Virus record (IMG/VR): IMGVR_UViG_3300020171_000077
Span: 1-37,175 of that record
DNA from: a virus
Length of the DNA: 37,175 nucleotides
Strand: one strand, 5' to 3'
The stretch's first letter is position 1. The number at the start of each line of letters is the position of its first letter. Below, piece after piece: positions 8,568-16,499 of the stretch. Made by a program: the position numbers and the translations under genes. A model generated the notes under the pieces. The model saw nothing but the letters and a program-made list of their open reading frames with translations. It did no database searches and was not told where the DNA came from.

Positions 8568-8918
8568 ATGAAAAACCTTATCTTAGCCCTAATCTGCTTA
8601 ACCTTCGTCTCATGCTCATCCTCTCGACCGCATACTAAAGCTGAGAAATATTGGTTGACTGCTATGATTGCCGGACAGGTTGCAGATGCAGCAACAACTC
8701 AATATGGTTTGCATCGAGGATTAAAAGAAGCCAATCCTCTTTACGGTAAAGACCCAAACATGAGTGTCGTGATTGGAGTAAAGGTTGTTTACGTAGGTCT
8801 GGCTTACGGATTGGGTCAGCTAATCCCAGAGGGTCGAAAAACCTTCTATATCATTGGTTGCATTCCTGGTTGGGGAGCAGCGGGATGGAATCTGTATCAG
8901 ATAGAGAAAAGGAAATAA
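8568..8918 (+). CDS. Membrane lipoprotein, DUF5658-like
   Basis: 116 residues. A lipoprotein signal MKNLILALICLTFVSC has its lipobox Cys at residue 16, followed by Ser-rich SSS. The body carries DAATTQYGLHRGLKEANPLYG, which matches the D-xx-T-T-xx-L-xx-G-xx-E-x-N-P pattern I associate with DUF5658-type small membrane proteins, and two further hydrophobic segments (~64-83 and ~91-109). It is part of the exported-protein block. Function unknown. Confidence 0.6.
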   Translation: MKNLILALICLTFVSCSSSRPHTKAEKYWLTAMIAGQVADAATTQYGLHRGLKEANPLYGKDPNMSVVIGVKVVYVGLAYGLGQLIPEGRKTFYIIGCIPGWGAAGWNLYQIEKRK

Positions 8919-8959
8919 AGAGGAACTAGTACGATAACGGTATCACCATAAGGAGCTTT

Positions 8960-9199
8960 ATGAGCGAAAGATATCCAATTATAATCCAGGTTGCAGCATT
9001 CTTTTTAATTATCAGCTTACTGGTGATGAACGTCTATGTGATTTATCGCCTGACGCTGACGGATAGGTTAGCAAGGTATGATGAATGGATTAAGAAGGTA
9101 GATACAAACGTGGGTCAGATAAACGCTATCATCAACAAGAACGTTGCTAACGGTAAACTTGAGAACCCTTTCGCTCAGCCGCAAGGAGGCAAGAAATGA
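8960..9199 (+). CDS. Single-pass membrane protein with coiled-coil tail
   Basis: 79 residues. One transmembrane helix at ~8-30 (IIIQVAAFFLIISLLVMNVYV) is followed by a polar, heptad-like segment (DEWIKKVDTNVGQINAIINK). SD AAGGAG before ATG 8960. The stop overlaps the following ATG (ATGA at 9196-9199), so the two are coupled. The layout resembles inner-membrane spanin or envelope-anchor microproteins, but it lies far from the lysis genes. Confidence 0.5.
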   Translation: MSERYPIIIQVAAFFLIISLLVMNVYVIYRLTLTDRLARYDEWIKKVDTNVGQINAIINKNVANGKLENPFAQPQGGKK

Positions 9200-9288
9200 A
9201 AAAGCTATTTTTAATCCTACTTCTTTTAGTTTTACTTCCAACCTTTGCCTGTGCTCTTGGACCTAAGATCGTCAAGCACAATCTATAA
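9196..9288 (+). CDS. 30-residue signal-peptide-like microprotein
   Basis: It starts at ATG 9196 in a 4-bp overlap with the preceding stop and is preceded by GGAGGCAAGAA. The sequence is MKKLFLILLLLVLLPTF then ACALGPKIVKHNL. It is nearly all signal peptide, with either signal peptidase I cleavage after ACA or lipidation at Cys19, leaving a mature peptide of about ten residues. It could be a tiny lipopeptide (Rz1-like in size) or a decayed exported protein. Confidence 0.45.
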   Translation: MKKLFLILLLLVLLPTFACALGPKIVKHNL

Positions 9289-9308
9289 TATGCAAAGGAT
9301 GAGAATAG

Positions 9309-9761
9309 ATGGCTGATTCGGTTTACCAGGATATCATTGATGCTGTTAATGTTAAATTGATAGCGATCCTTACAACGGGTGGATATGTGACCAACCTAGG
9401 AACAAATGTCAACTGGTGGAGGGATTTGGAAAACAAACCCTTTCAGGCTTCCGAACTCCCGGCGGCGAATTGCAAGGATTCAATCAGCGATGTTTCTTCG
9501 ATGGCAATGAATGTGGATGGATATCAAATCACCATATTAATAGAGATTGTTTGTGCGACTATCGCCGTGGTGCGGTCTGCTATTGCGGATGTGATCATCG
9601 CTTTAAAGGCAGGCGGGACATGGGGAGGGTTGGCTTACAATACGGAAATCATGTCCAGTGAATGTGAAGTCGAACAGAAGGAAAATAAGTATTTTTCAAC
9701 CACATTATCGGTTGAAATTTATTTTAACACGGTACAAGGAGACCCCTATACGAGCGCATAA
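9309..9761 (+). CDS. Tail terminator / tail completion candidate
   Basis: 150 residues, alpha/beta. The N-terminal helix MADSVYQDIIDAVNVKLIAI is followed by WWRDLENKPFQASELPAANCKD and ends with FSTTLSVEIYFNT. Such ~130-150-residue proteins directly upstream of tail tube genes are usually tail terminator proteins (lambda gpU-like), which cap the tube and receive the head. Assignment rests mainly on position and length. SD is weak (GGATGAGAATAG). Confidence 0.5.
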   Translation: MADSVYQDIIDAVNVKLIAILTTGGYVTNLGTNVNWWRDLENKPFQASELPAANCKDSISDVSSMAMNVDGYQITILIEIVCATIAVVRSAIADVIIALKAGGTWGGLAYNTEIMSSECEVEQKENKYFSTTLSVEIYFNTVQGDPYTSA

Positions 9762-9803
9762 AACAATAAACACATTTATTTGGAGCAAAGGAGGTAACAA
9801 AAA

Positions 9804-10196
9804 ATGGGAATCAAACACGGGAAGGACGGAACGGTCAAATTAACAGATAATGTAGTGGCCTCGGTAATTAGCTGGACGGCCAACATTAATCTCGGGACTG
9901 CTGACGGTGCATCAATGGGAGACCAGTGGGATAACCCCATTGCAGGGAGAGGAAATTGGAATGGTTCGATCAATCTCCATCTCAATTTAGAGAATACCTA
10001 CCAGAAAGCGATCCATGATGTTCTGGTCACGGCCTCTCCGACCGGAGCCCTGGCAACACTGAGGCTCTATGAGGATGCAACCCATTATTACTCTGGTTCG
10101 GTCCTGATTACGGGCGTCAATCCATCAGTCAGCAAGGATGATACCAATAAATTGAGCGTAAATTTCACAGGAGTAGGCGCACCATCCTACACCTAA
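9804..10196 (+). CDS. Major tail tube protein, copy 1
   Basis: 130 residues, beta-rich. It contains NLGTADGASMGDQWDNPIAG followed by a Trp-Asn-Gly-Ser motif and VNPSVSKDDTNKLSVNFTGVG, typical of tail tube proteins that polymerise around the tape measure. Strong SD AAAGGAGG before ATG 9804. The gene lies between terminator and chaperone genes, as lambda gpV does. A second, longer paralogue follows immediately. Confidence 0.68.
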   Translation: MGIKHGKDGTVKLTDNVVASVISWTANINLGTADGASMGDQWDNPIAGRGNWNGSINLHLNLENTYQKAIHDVLVTASPTGALATLRLYEDATHYYSGSVLITGVNPSVSKDDTNKLSVNFTGVGAPSYT

Positions 10197-10212
10197 CAGG
10201 AGGTAATTAAAA

Positions 10213-10836
10213 ATGGCAGTCTTACACGGGAAATTAGCCCGGTTGTATTGGTGGAATAAGACCGCAGGAACCTTATCGAGCGAGGCGACCACGGAAGTAA
10301 CAACAACGGCGCAGGTCACCGACACGGCAAAACGGAGGCTCAATCCAAATGCTCCGCCTGTCTTTACCGATAGCGGCGGGAAGAACTGCATCGGGATCGA
10401 CTACGTTAACGGGATCGGATATTTCAATGGAACGGTGGGTATCGTGACTGTCTCCGGAGAGTATGTCCTTCAGGCCAACCTTGCCGATGCCGGTTATATC
10501 ATCGACTGGACGCTCAATACCAGTCTTGGAACGGCAGACGGGGCGAGCATGGGAGACCAGTGGGACAATCCCATCGCCGGGCGGGCATCTTGGAACGGAT
10601 CGGCAAACCAACACTTTCAGGATTCTACCTTCACCGACATGATCAGCTACGAGACCTCTCCGGTCGAAGGGAGACTTTATCTCATCGAGTTTTATGTCTC
10701 TGCTCCGGCGGGTCTTGATCGATATGTCGGATGGGGTTATGTCACTGGAGCTAATCCGACGGCCTCTAAGGATGATACGGTAAAGCAATCGATTGCCATT
10801 ACCGGATTTAGAAATATCGCCTATTTCACATCATAA
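10213..10836 (+). CDS. Major tail tube protein, copy 2 (longer paralogue)
   Basis: 207 residues. The C-terminal ~115 residues repeat the tube signature of the preceding gene (SLGTADGASMGDQWDNPIAG, WNGS, ANPTASKDDTVKQSIAITG). It has an extra N-terminal ~90-residue beta segment including GIDYVNGIGYFNGTVGIVTVSG. SD AGGAGG before ATG 10213. The pair may form a mixed tube, or one copy may make a specialised ring near the terminator or baseplate. Confidence 0.65.
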   Translation: MAVLHGKLARLYWWNKTAGTLSSEATTEVTTTAQVTDTAKRRLNPNAPPVFTDSGGKNCIGIDYVNGIGYFNGTVGIVTVSGEYVLQANLADAGYIIDWTLNTSLGTADGASMGDQWDNPIAGRASWNGSANQHFQDSTFTDMISYETSPVEGRLYLIEFYVSAPAGLDRYVGWGYVTGANPTASKDDTVKQSIAITGFRNIAYFTS

Positions 10837-10842
10837 GGCTTT

Positions 10843-11151
10843 ATGAACGGGGAAAAGATTAAAAAATATGATACGGGGGAATTTGGCGATGAATGGGTCT
10901 ATCGAAATGATGAACCACCGATAGAGAAGGTGTTTAATGTGGATTTTAAAGAAGGGATAGTAACCTGTGATGATTTTAGAGTTGAACTTGCTCCACAATC
11001 CCATAAGACAAAAATCTATATGAATGGGCAATTACTGGAGGGGTGCTTTAGATTAGAGATTGATTGTAATGTCAAATCTAATCAGGCGACCGAAGTCAGA
11101 ATATCCGGGTATCCCAATAGACTAAAATTATCAGACAAGGAGGTTTTATGA
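10843..11151 (+). CDS. Tail-region protein, unknown
   Basis: 102 residues, charged, beta strands late (TKIYMNGQLLEGCFRLEIDC, ATEVRISGYPNRLKL). No family recognised. It overlaps the next gene by 4 bp (ATGA). Position between tube and chaperone genes suggests tail assembly. Confidence 0.55.
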   Translation: MNGEKIKKYDTGEFGDEWVYRNDEPPIEKVFNVDFKEGIVTCDDFRVELAPQSHKTKIYMNGQLLEGCFRLEIDCNVKSNQATEVRISGYPNRLKLSDKEVL

Positions 11152-11582
11152 AGGTTAATATGGAAGCCATTGGTCAGCCGTCATGGGTTGATTGGAGAGA
11201 TGGGGCCCGGTTTTTGATCTCTCCAGCGCCGATCACGAAGATGAACGATATCCGCAAAAAGTCCTTTAAACGGAATCCCATCTTTGAGAATCGGGAGAAG
11301 TTTATGGACACCGAGTTTGACGCCAAGACTTATATCGTGGAAATAGCGACCCTGATCCTCGATTGGGAAAATTTGGTTGACCAACACGACAAGCCTATTC
11401 CCTGTTCGGCCCAGATGAAATTTACTCTCCTCAATTATGGCGTTTCATTCGATGAGGATGGGCAGCCGGACAAAAATTCAATGGCGGGGTTTGTCGTTGA
11501 CGAGGCCCAAAAGCTCGCAACTTTTTATAACGAGCGGCTCAAAGAGGAGAAGGAGAATTTTTTATCTTCGGGCGGTGGATGA
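11148..11582 (+). CDS. Tail assembly chaperone, lambda gpG-like
   Basis: 144 residues. It resembles phage tail assembly chaperones: WVDWRDGARFLISPAPITKMNDI at the start, then LDWENLVDQHDKPIPCSAQMK and a terminal helical NERLKEEKENFLSSGGG. These proteins bind the tape measure before tube polymerisation. Near its 3' end the heptamer T TTT TTA (11558-11564) lies in the zero frame, and a -1 shift there enters the next frame without a stop. The product is therefore probably made both alone (G) and as a fusion (GT). Confidence 0.72.
   Translation: MKVNMEAIGQPSWVDWRDGARFLISPAPITKMNDIRKKSFKRNPIFENREKFMDTEFDAKTYIVEIATLILDWENLVDQHDKPIPCSAQMKFTLLNYGVSFDEDGQPDKNSMAGFVVDEAQKLATFYNERLKEEKENFLSSGGG
11558..11564 (+). 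promoter_or_regulatory. -1 programmed ribosomal frameshift site (TTTTTTA)
   Basis: The codons AAT TTT TTA place the canonical X XXY YYZ heptamer T TTT TTA exactly in frame, 15 nt before the zero-frame stop. After a -1 slip, reading continues ATC TTC GGG CGG TGG into the ATG of the next gene with no stop. A 6-bp stem CGGTGG (11573-11578) / CCACCG (11625-11630) could be the downstream stimulator. The fusion would be about 241 residues. Confidence 0.75.
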
Positions 11583-11872
11583 TAGATGACGGGTGGAATT
11601 GCGAGACCTGCAAGGGGATCGAAACCACCGGAGGAACACCGCCTAACTGTCAGATCGCATGTCCCATGCCTCTTCTAATGGACGAGAATTTTGAAGCATG
11701 GGATATTTTTCAAAAGGTGGCTTCAGGGTTATTCGACGGATTCGGAGGGATCAATTTAATGAATCTAAAAATCATCCTTGACGAATATGGAATCAAGAGA
11801 TTCTCCGAGCGACAGACCATCATGGACAAAATCATGGCATTGGCCGCAGAGATGAGAAAGAAAAAGGAATAA
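11579..11872 (+). CDS. Tail assembly chaperone T domain, lambda gpT-like
   Basis: 97 residues if started at ATG 11579, but more probably expressed as the C-terminal half of a G-T fusion from the frameshift site at 11558. It is Cys-rich at its start (NCETCKGIETTGG, then NCQIACP), suggesting a small metal-binding knot, followed by helices (FEAWDIFQKVASGLFDGFG, QTIMDKIMALAAEM). The T part normally bridges tube subunits to the tape measure. Its stop overlaps the tape-measure start (TAATG). Confidence 0.68.
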   Translation: MIDDGWNCETCKGIETTGGTPPNCQIACPMPLLMDENFEAWDIFQKVASGLFDGFGGINLMNLKIILDEYGIKRFSERQTIMDKIMALAAEMRKKKE

Positions 11873-14484
11873 TGGCTAAGCGAGTTGTCATAGAGCTTGA
11901 AGTTGATCCCGGAACCGGATTGGCGACGATCAAGAATTTTGGGAACACCTTTGATACCGAGATGAAGAAGGTCGAGCGATCAACGAAGTCTGCAGCTTCT
12001 TCATTGCAACTCCTGAAATTCGATGCCATTATCCGATTCGCTGAGAGAGCCTTTGGCTATACTCAGCAGATCTGGAATTTTGGTAAAGCGGTCACTTCAA
12101 TGGCCTCCGATATTGAGAGGACAAGTAAAGTTCTCGGAATATCAACCGATGAATACCAAAAATGGACTTACGCTGCCAAGCAGGCAGATGCGCCCATCGA
12201 GGCTCTTCATGGTGGGATGAGGATACTTGCGAAGAACCTCGAGGATGCAGCAAGGGGGACAGGAGAGGCAAGAGAGTATCTTCAAGCCCTTGGAATTACA
12301 ACAAGGAATCTACCCCAGGCCATTTTACAGATAGCCGACGCCTTTTCCAAGACCGAGGATGGAGCCGAGAAGATGGCATGGGCGGGCAAGTTGCTTGGTG
12401 AGCGGTATGGGATACAGCTTGTCCCGTTGCTCAACCAGGGTAAGGCAGGGATACAGGGATTGGGTGAGGAGGCGAAAAAGTTAGGCATTGTAGTCAGCGA
12501 AGATGTTATCAAAAAAGGGGCAGATGCAGAAAAGACATTTAAAGATATGGATGAAAAAATCAAGGCCCTCAAATTAACCCTTGCTCCCTTGGCTGGTGAA
12601 TTTGCCAAGATGATTGATTCAATGGTAACGAATATCCAGAGACTAAACAGCTATATTTATGAGTTAGGAGAGAATTTTGAGGCTTGGCTTAAAAGAAGTA
12701 TGGTGTCGAATTTTGGGATGAAACCGTCAACTGTTCCATTTATCGAACCTCCATCTGGATTTTACCCGCCGTTAACCAAAGGGAAAGGTGGTTTACCATC
12801 CATAGCGGGTAAAGGAGTAATCGCAAAGGCTGAAGATTGGGAGTCAATGGGTGCAGTTCATCTCGGTAAAGCCATAGTCGCCCACCGGATGAAGCCCGAA
12901 TCCTGGTTAGATGCCCTTGAAGAATACCAGACCAATCTCAAAGGGGTGATTACCCTTGAAGAACAAAGAGACAGGCTCATTGAGGATCAGATCAAGCAGT
13001 TTAATGAAATTAATGCTTTAAATGAACAATGGATCGCCGATGAATGGGAGAAAGAGCAGGGGATTGATGCCGTCCTAAAGCGGATCAATGAGGTCACATT
13101 TGCAGAAGAAAGATTGGGAGAAGCCGCAGTCCTTCGCCACGAGTTTATTACCGAGGCATGGAAGAAGCAAAGGGATGCGTTAAAAGAACAGGTAACACTG
13201 GCCCAAACCCTTGAAACAGCCTTCACCGATGTCTTTGACGCTTTGGTATCCGGCACTTTAAAAGGCAAGGACGCCCTAAAGAGTTTTGCCCTGGCAATTA
13301 TCAGGGATGCAATGAAGCCGATGATAAAGGACTTAGCGGGTGCATTTCAAGGTGTGTTAAAGGAGGTGAAAGATGGAATCTCTGCTTTTTTCCAATGGAG
13401 TTACCAACAAGTCTCATCTATGAGTAAAGGGTATTATGGGAATACAAGGGCTCCTTCTGCGATGGTAAATACTGGAGGGGTTGGGGGGACTGGAACAGGT
13501 GGAATGGTTGGATCTCTCCTCGGAAATATAGGGATTGCATATTCCGCTACACAGCTTTTCAATTCAATAACTGGTCAAAAGGAAAAAAAGGCAACAGATA
13601 TTTCAAATTGGATAGGTAGAAAAAGTGTATATGGTTGGTCAACTGCCATTAATACTATTATCGGTTATGTGTATGATACCTTTTTTAATAAAGATGATGA
13701 AAAGAAAGAGAAAGAAAGGGCACTGCGACTTATACAGAGAATAAAAACTTATTATTCTATGCAGGCCCTTGGTTTTGAAATACCAATGACTGACAAAGGG
13801 AAATTCGATTATCCTGGCATTAAAGAACAAGGGGGATTGCTCGGAATACCAGCCAGTCACCTCGGAGGAAAGAAAAGAAAAGAACTTTGGGCAATAGCTG
13901 AAGAGCTTTATAAAACAGTCAGTGAGACTTTCGCCGATGCTATGAAGGCGGGGCTTGAGGTTGGTTCTTTCAAGACATTTGAAAGAAGTCTCAGGAATAG
14001 CATTTATGAAAATATTCTTGAGGGGATGGTGCAGGCATTCACCCGGACGGCAGAACTCCGTTATGTATTGACTCCTCTCTACCAATACATCTATGAATCT
14101 GTGGCAAACGCATTAACCAAGGGGTTTGATATCGGATTATTTAAGACTGGCATTGAAGAGAGGCTTGCTAAACTTACCCCTGTTCTGGCAGCAATGGAGC
14201 CTATATTTGGGGTCTTATCTGCGGCGACCAAGGATCTACGGGGGACGACAACCGGCGGCGGACGGGTTACCATTCCATCCTTTCAGCAAGGCGGCACAAT
14301 GCCATGGACGGGGTTAGCTTGGGTCCATAAGGATGAAGAAATTAAAAAACCAGGAGAGGGATCAGGGGTTACGGTCAATATCAACAATCCGGTGATTTCA
14401 AACGAACAGAACATTAATGATTTGGTTCGGAAAATAGGACGTCTTATCGATTGGGAGAGACGGCGGTCCGTGGCCTATGGATAA
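11872..14484 (+). CDS. Tape measure protein
   Basis: 870 residues, the longest tail gene here. It sets tail length and is probably delivered into the envelope at infection. Long amphipathic helices occupy residues 1-250 (VERSTKSAASSLQLLKF; a tape-measure-like KVLGISTDEYQKWTYAAKQ block) and ~330-470. A Gly-rich hydrophobic stretch GGVGGTGTGGMVGSLLGNIG follows at ~535. The C-terminus carries VTVNINNPVIS, common at the end of phage tape measures. Its last 34 bp can be read in another frame by the upstream extension of the next gene. Confidence 0.87.
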   Translation: MAKRVVIELEVDPGTGLATIKNFGNTFDTEMKKVERSTKSAASSLQLLKFDAIIRFAERAFGYTQQIWNFGKAVTSMASDIERTSKVLGISTDEYQKWTYAAKQADAPIEALHGGMRILAKNLEDAARGTGEAREYLQALGITTRNLPQAILQIADAFSKTEDGAEKMAWAGKLLGERYGIQLVPLLNQGKAGIQGLGEEAKKLGIVVSEDVIKKGADAEKTFKDMDEKIKALKLTLAPLAGEFAKMIDSMVTNIQRLNSYIYELGENFEAWLKRSMVSNFGMKPSTVPFIEPPSGFYPPLTKGKGGLPSIAGKGVIAKAEDWESMGAVHLGKAIVAHRMKPESWLDALEEYQTNLKGVITLEEQRDRLIEDQIKQFNEINALNEQWIADEWEKEQGIDAVLKRINEVTFAEERLGEAAVLRHEFITEAWKKQRDALKEQVTLAQTLETAFTDVFDALVSGTLKGKDALKSFALAIIRDAMKPMIKDLAGAFQGVLKEVKDGISAFFQWSYQQVSSMSKGYYGNTRAPSAMVNTGGVGGTGTGGMVGSLLGNIGIAYSATQLFNSITGQKEKKATDISNWIGRKSVYGWSTAINTIIGYVYDTFFNKDDEKKEKERALRLIQRIKTYYSMQALGFEIPMTDKGKFDYPGIKEQGGLLGIPASHLGGKKRKELWAIAEELYKTVSETFADAMKAGLEVGSFKTFERSLRNSIYENILEGMVQAFTRTAELRYVLTPLYQYIYESVANALTKGFDIGLFKTGIEERLAKLTPVLAAMEPIFGVLSAATKDLRGTTTGGGRVTIPSFQQGGTMPWTGLAWVHKDEEIKKPGEGSGVTVNINNPVISNEQNINDLVRKIGRLIDWERRRSVAYG

Positions 14485-14489
14485 AGGAT

Positions 14490-15242
14490 ATGACAGCGAC
14501 ATTTGGATATAAACTTTATAATACCGCTGAATTTGCACTCTCTACCGCGAATGGGATCAGGGTACAGGAGTATAGCGAGGATTTATCCTCAAAGGCTTAT
14601 CCTATCCCAATCCCGAGACGACACGGATCAAGGATTGACGATACTCAAAAACTCAATCAACGGACTATCTCTTTGGGCGGAAAGATAGTTGGGGCAACCG
14701 AAGAGGGATATCGCACCAATGTAAACACCTTTCTAAAGAATATCAAATATGGCAAGCAGAAATTCTACAAATTTGACGACCGATATATTTGGACGAACAA
14801 TGGGACTCTTTATACCCGGGATGGCCCGACCATGCTATGGGGGGATTTCACAGCCGAACTAATCTGTGTCGATCCATTCTGGTATGCTCTCTCTGAATCT
14901 AATAATATTTTTTCAACCGCAGCCACGACCTATAATTTCAGCGTGACCACCTATGGAAATACCACAACACCGGCCAGGATAAAGATTGCATCGGCATCTA
15001 ATTTTACCAATCCGGTTATAACCAATTCAACCCTGGTACAAACGGCGACCTATACCGGGGCATCAACCGATTTGATTGAGAATACAACCAATTTTACCGT
15101 GACATCCGGCGGGTCAAATGCGCTATCCAATTTTACCGGAACATTCATCGAGCTCGCCCCGGGCCTCAACAATCTGGTCTTTACTCAGAATGCGGCTGTG
15201 AGCGTAACGATTACTGTTTACTGGACTGACCGATTCTATTAG
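14490..15242 (+). CDS. Distal tail protein (Dit-like)
   Basis: About 250 residues from ATG 14490; a TTG at 14451 would add 13 residues inside the tape-measure gene, so I prefer the ATG, which has AAAGG just upstream. The N-terminal half resembles the SPP1 gp19.1/Dit family: YPIPIPRRHGSRIDDTQKLN followed by RTISLGGKIVGATEEGYRTN and a DRYIW strand, then WGDFTAELICVDPFWYA. The C-terminal half is a galectin-like beta sandwich (SATTPARIKIAS pattern). It makes the hexameric ring joining tube to hub. Confidence 0.62.
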   Translation: MTATFGYKLYNTAEFALSTANGIRVQEYSEDLSSKAYPIPIPRRHGSRIDDTQKLNQRTISLGGKIVGATEEGYRTNVNTFLKNIKYGKQKFYKFDDRYIWTNNGTLYTRDGPTMLWGDFTAELICVDPFWYALSESNNIFSTAATTYNFSVTTYGNTTTPARIKIASASNFTNPVITNSTLVQTATYTGASTDLIENTTNFTVTSGGSNALSNFTGTFIELAPGLNNLVFTQNAAVSVTITVYWTDRFY

Positions 15243-15250
15243 GAGGTAAG

Positions 15251-15463
15251 ATGAAAAGAGGAGATATCGTGAGATCCAAGCGGGTTCTTTCCATGCGGGA
15301 GACATTCGGTTTCCAATCGGCGGGAAGGATTGAGGGTTACATAGTGCAGACCAAGCCTTATCTTGTGATCGAGTATGATACCGGAACAGAACGAGGTCAG
15401 GTGGGGATCAGCCATGAGGCTATGGATCAGATTGAAATATTAAAAGAGGCAGAAAATGAATAA
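15251..15463 (+). CDS. Small SH3-like tail-region protein
   Basis: 70 residues; SD AGGAGG before ATG 15251. MKRGDIVRSKRVLSM, GRIEGYIVQTKPYLVIEYDTG and GQVGISHEAMDQIEIL suggest a small all-beta barrel. No family assigned. The last 8 bp overlap the following gene. Confidence 0.55.
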   Translation: MKRGDIVRSKRVLSMRETFGFQSAGRIEGYIVQTKPYLVIEYDTGTERGQVGISHEAMDQIEILKEAENE

Positions 15464-16055
15464 GAACTGGAATGAAATCTTTTGGAAAACCTTTGAATCC
15501 ACCCTGGGAATCATAGGGAAAAGAATTAAGGGGGCCTCCGAACGTTCGGAGTTTATAGACCGGATCGCCGTCGCCATCGCAAAGGCAATATCGGATTCCT
15601 ATCATTTTAAAACTTTATGGGTGATTGAGCGATTTGATGAGCAAGGGCGAGATCTCGGAAGGAGTTTGATCCATGGCAATCTGGCTCTTAATGAAGGACT
15701 AAATGCCATCAATACTTTAATCTGTGGAGGATCGGCAACGGCCTATACAAATGCCAACGCTCAAATAGGGGTGGGGGATTCAGATGCTGCAGAGGATGCT
15801 ACTCAAACCGATCTACAGGCGGCAGTCAATAAAACATGGCTTGGAATGGATAGCGGTTATCCGATTTATGGAGTGGATCAAAAGATCATATTTAAAACGA
15901 CCTTTGGACCAGATAACGCCAACTATGATTGGGAGGAATATAGCATTAGAAATGGGGCAGGGGCAGATAAGAATTTAAATAGAAAAATATCCTCAGAGGG
16001 AACAAAAACTGTTGGAAAAACATGGATTGTTACACCAACACTTACCGGAGCATAA
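15456..16055 (+). CDS. Tail/virion-associated protein, conserved phage type
   Basis: 199 residues. A helical N-terminus (NEIFWKTFESTLGIIGKRI) leads into a beta domain with NAQIGVGDSDAAEDATQTDLQA and YPIYGVDQKIIFKTTFG, a pattern I recognise from conserved tail or fibre-associated proteins of environmental phages. Function unproven. Overlaps the previous gene by 8 bp. Confidence 0.55.
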   Translation: MNKNWNEIFWKTFESTLGIIGKRIKGASERSEFIDRIAVAIAKAISDSYHFKTLWVIERFDEQGRDLGRSLIHGNLALNEGLNAINTLICGGSATAYTNANAQIGVGDSDAAEDATQTDLQAAVNKTWLGMDSGYPIYGVDQKIIFKTTFGPDNANYDWEEYSIRNGAGADKNLNRKISSEGTKTVGKTWIVTPTLTGA

Positions 16056-16067
16056 GGAGATAAAGAG

Positions 16068-16487
16068 ATGGCAAGTTATGTTAAATTTCAAGATTTCGTG
16101 GAACAACTTGGCAAGGGTGAACATCTTCTCCATGCGGCAGGGGATACCCTTATGGTTTATCTTACCAATAATACTCCCAATGTCGCTACCCATACTCTCA
16201 AAGCTAATTTGGCCGGTATTACCGAGCAGAATGGCTATGCCGCTGCCGATATCCAGAATGATTATACCGAAACGGCAGGGACAGGGACGTTGACAGGAGT
16301 GGATGTTGTTTGGACTGGCACTGGCGCAGGCTTCGGCCCGTTTCGGTATGTGGTTCTTTACAATAGCACGGCCACAAGCTTGACCAATCCACTGATAGCC
16401 TATTGGGATTATGGATCGTCAATCACGGTATTGTCTGGGGAGGCATTCACAGTGGATTTTGGAGCCTCCATTCTTACTATCGCATGA
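16068..16487 (+). CDS. Conserved phage virion protein
   Basis: 139 residues. It belongs by pattern to a family with an N-terminus MASYVKFQDFVEQLGKGEH, a following DTLMVYLTNNTP, and late beta strands (GPFRYVVLYNSTATS, AYWDYGSSITVLSGEAF). Members occur next to tail tip genes. SD AAGGAGA before ATG 16068. Exact role unknown. Confidence 0.55.
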   Translation: MASYVKFQDFVEQLGKGEHLLHAAGDTLMVYLTNNTPNVATHTLKANLAGITEQNGYAAADIQNDYTETAGTGTLTGVDVVWTGTGAGFGPFRYVVLYNSTATSLTNPLIAYWDYGSSITVLSGEAFTVDFGASILTIA

Positions 16488-16499
16488 AAGGGCTGGGTA

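Noticed and set aside
10273-10788. 171-residue ORF on the minus strand opposite the second tail tube gene
   Set aside because: Arg/Ser/Asp-rich shadow of a well supported + strand gene; no minus-strand gene is supported anywhere in the window.
13639-14085. 148-residue minus-strand ORF within the tape measure gene
   Set aside because: It is the reverse reading of a coding helix region and has no SD or family features.
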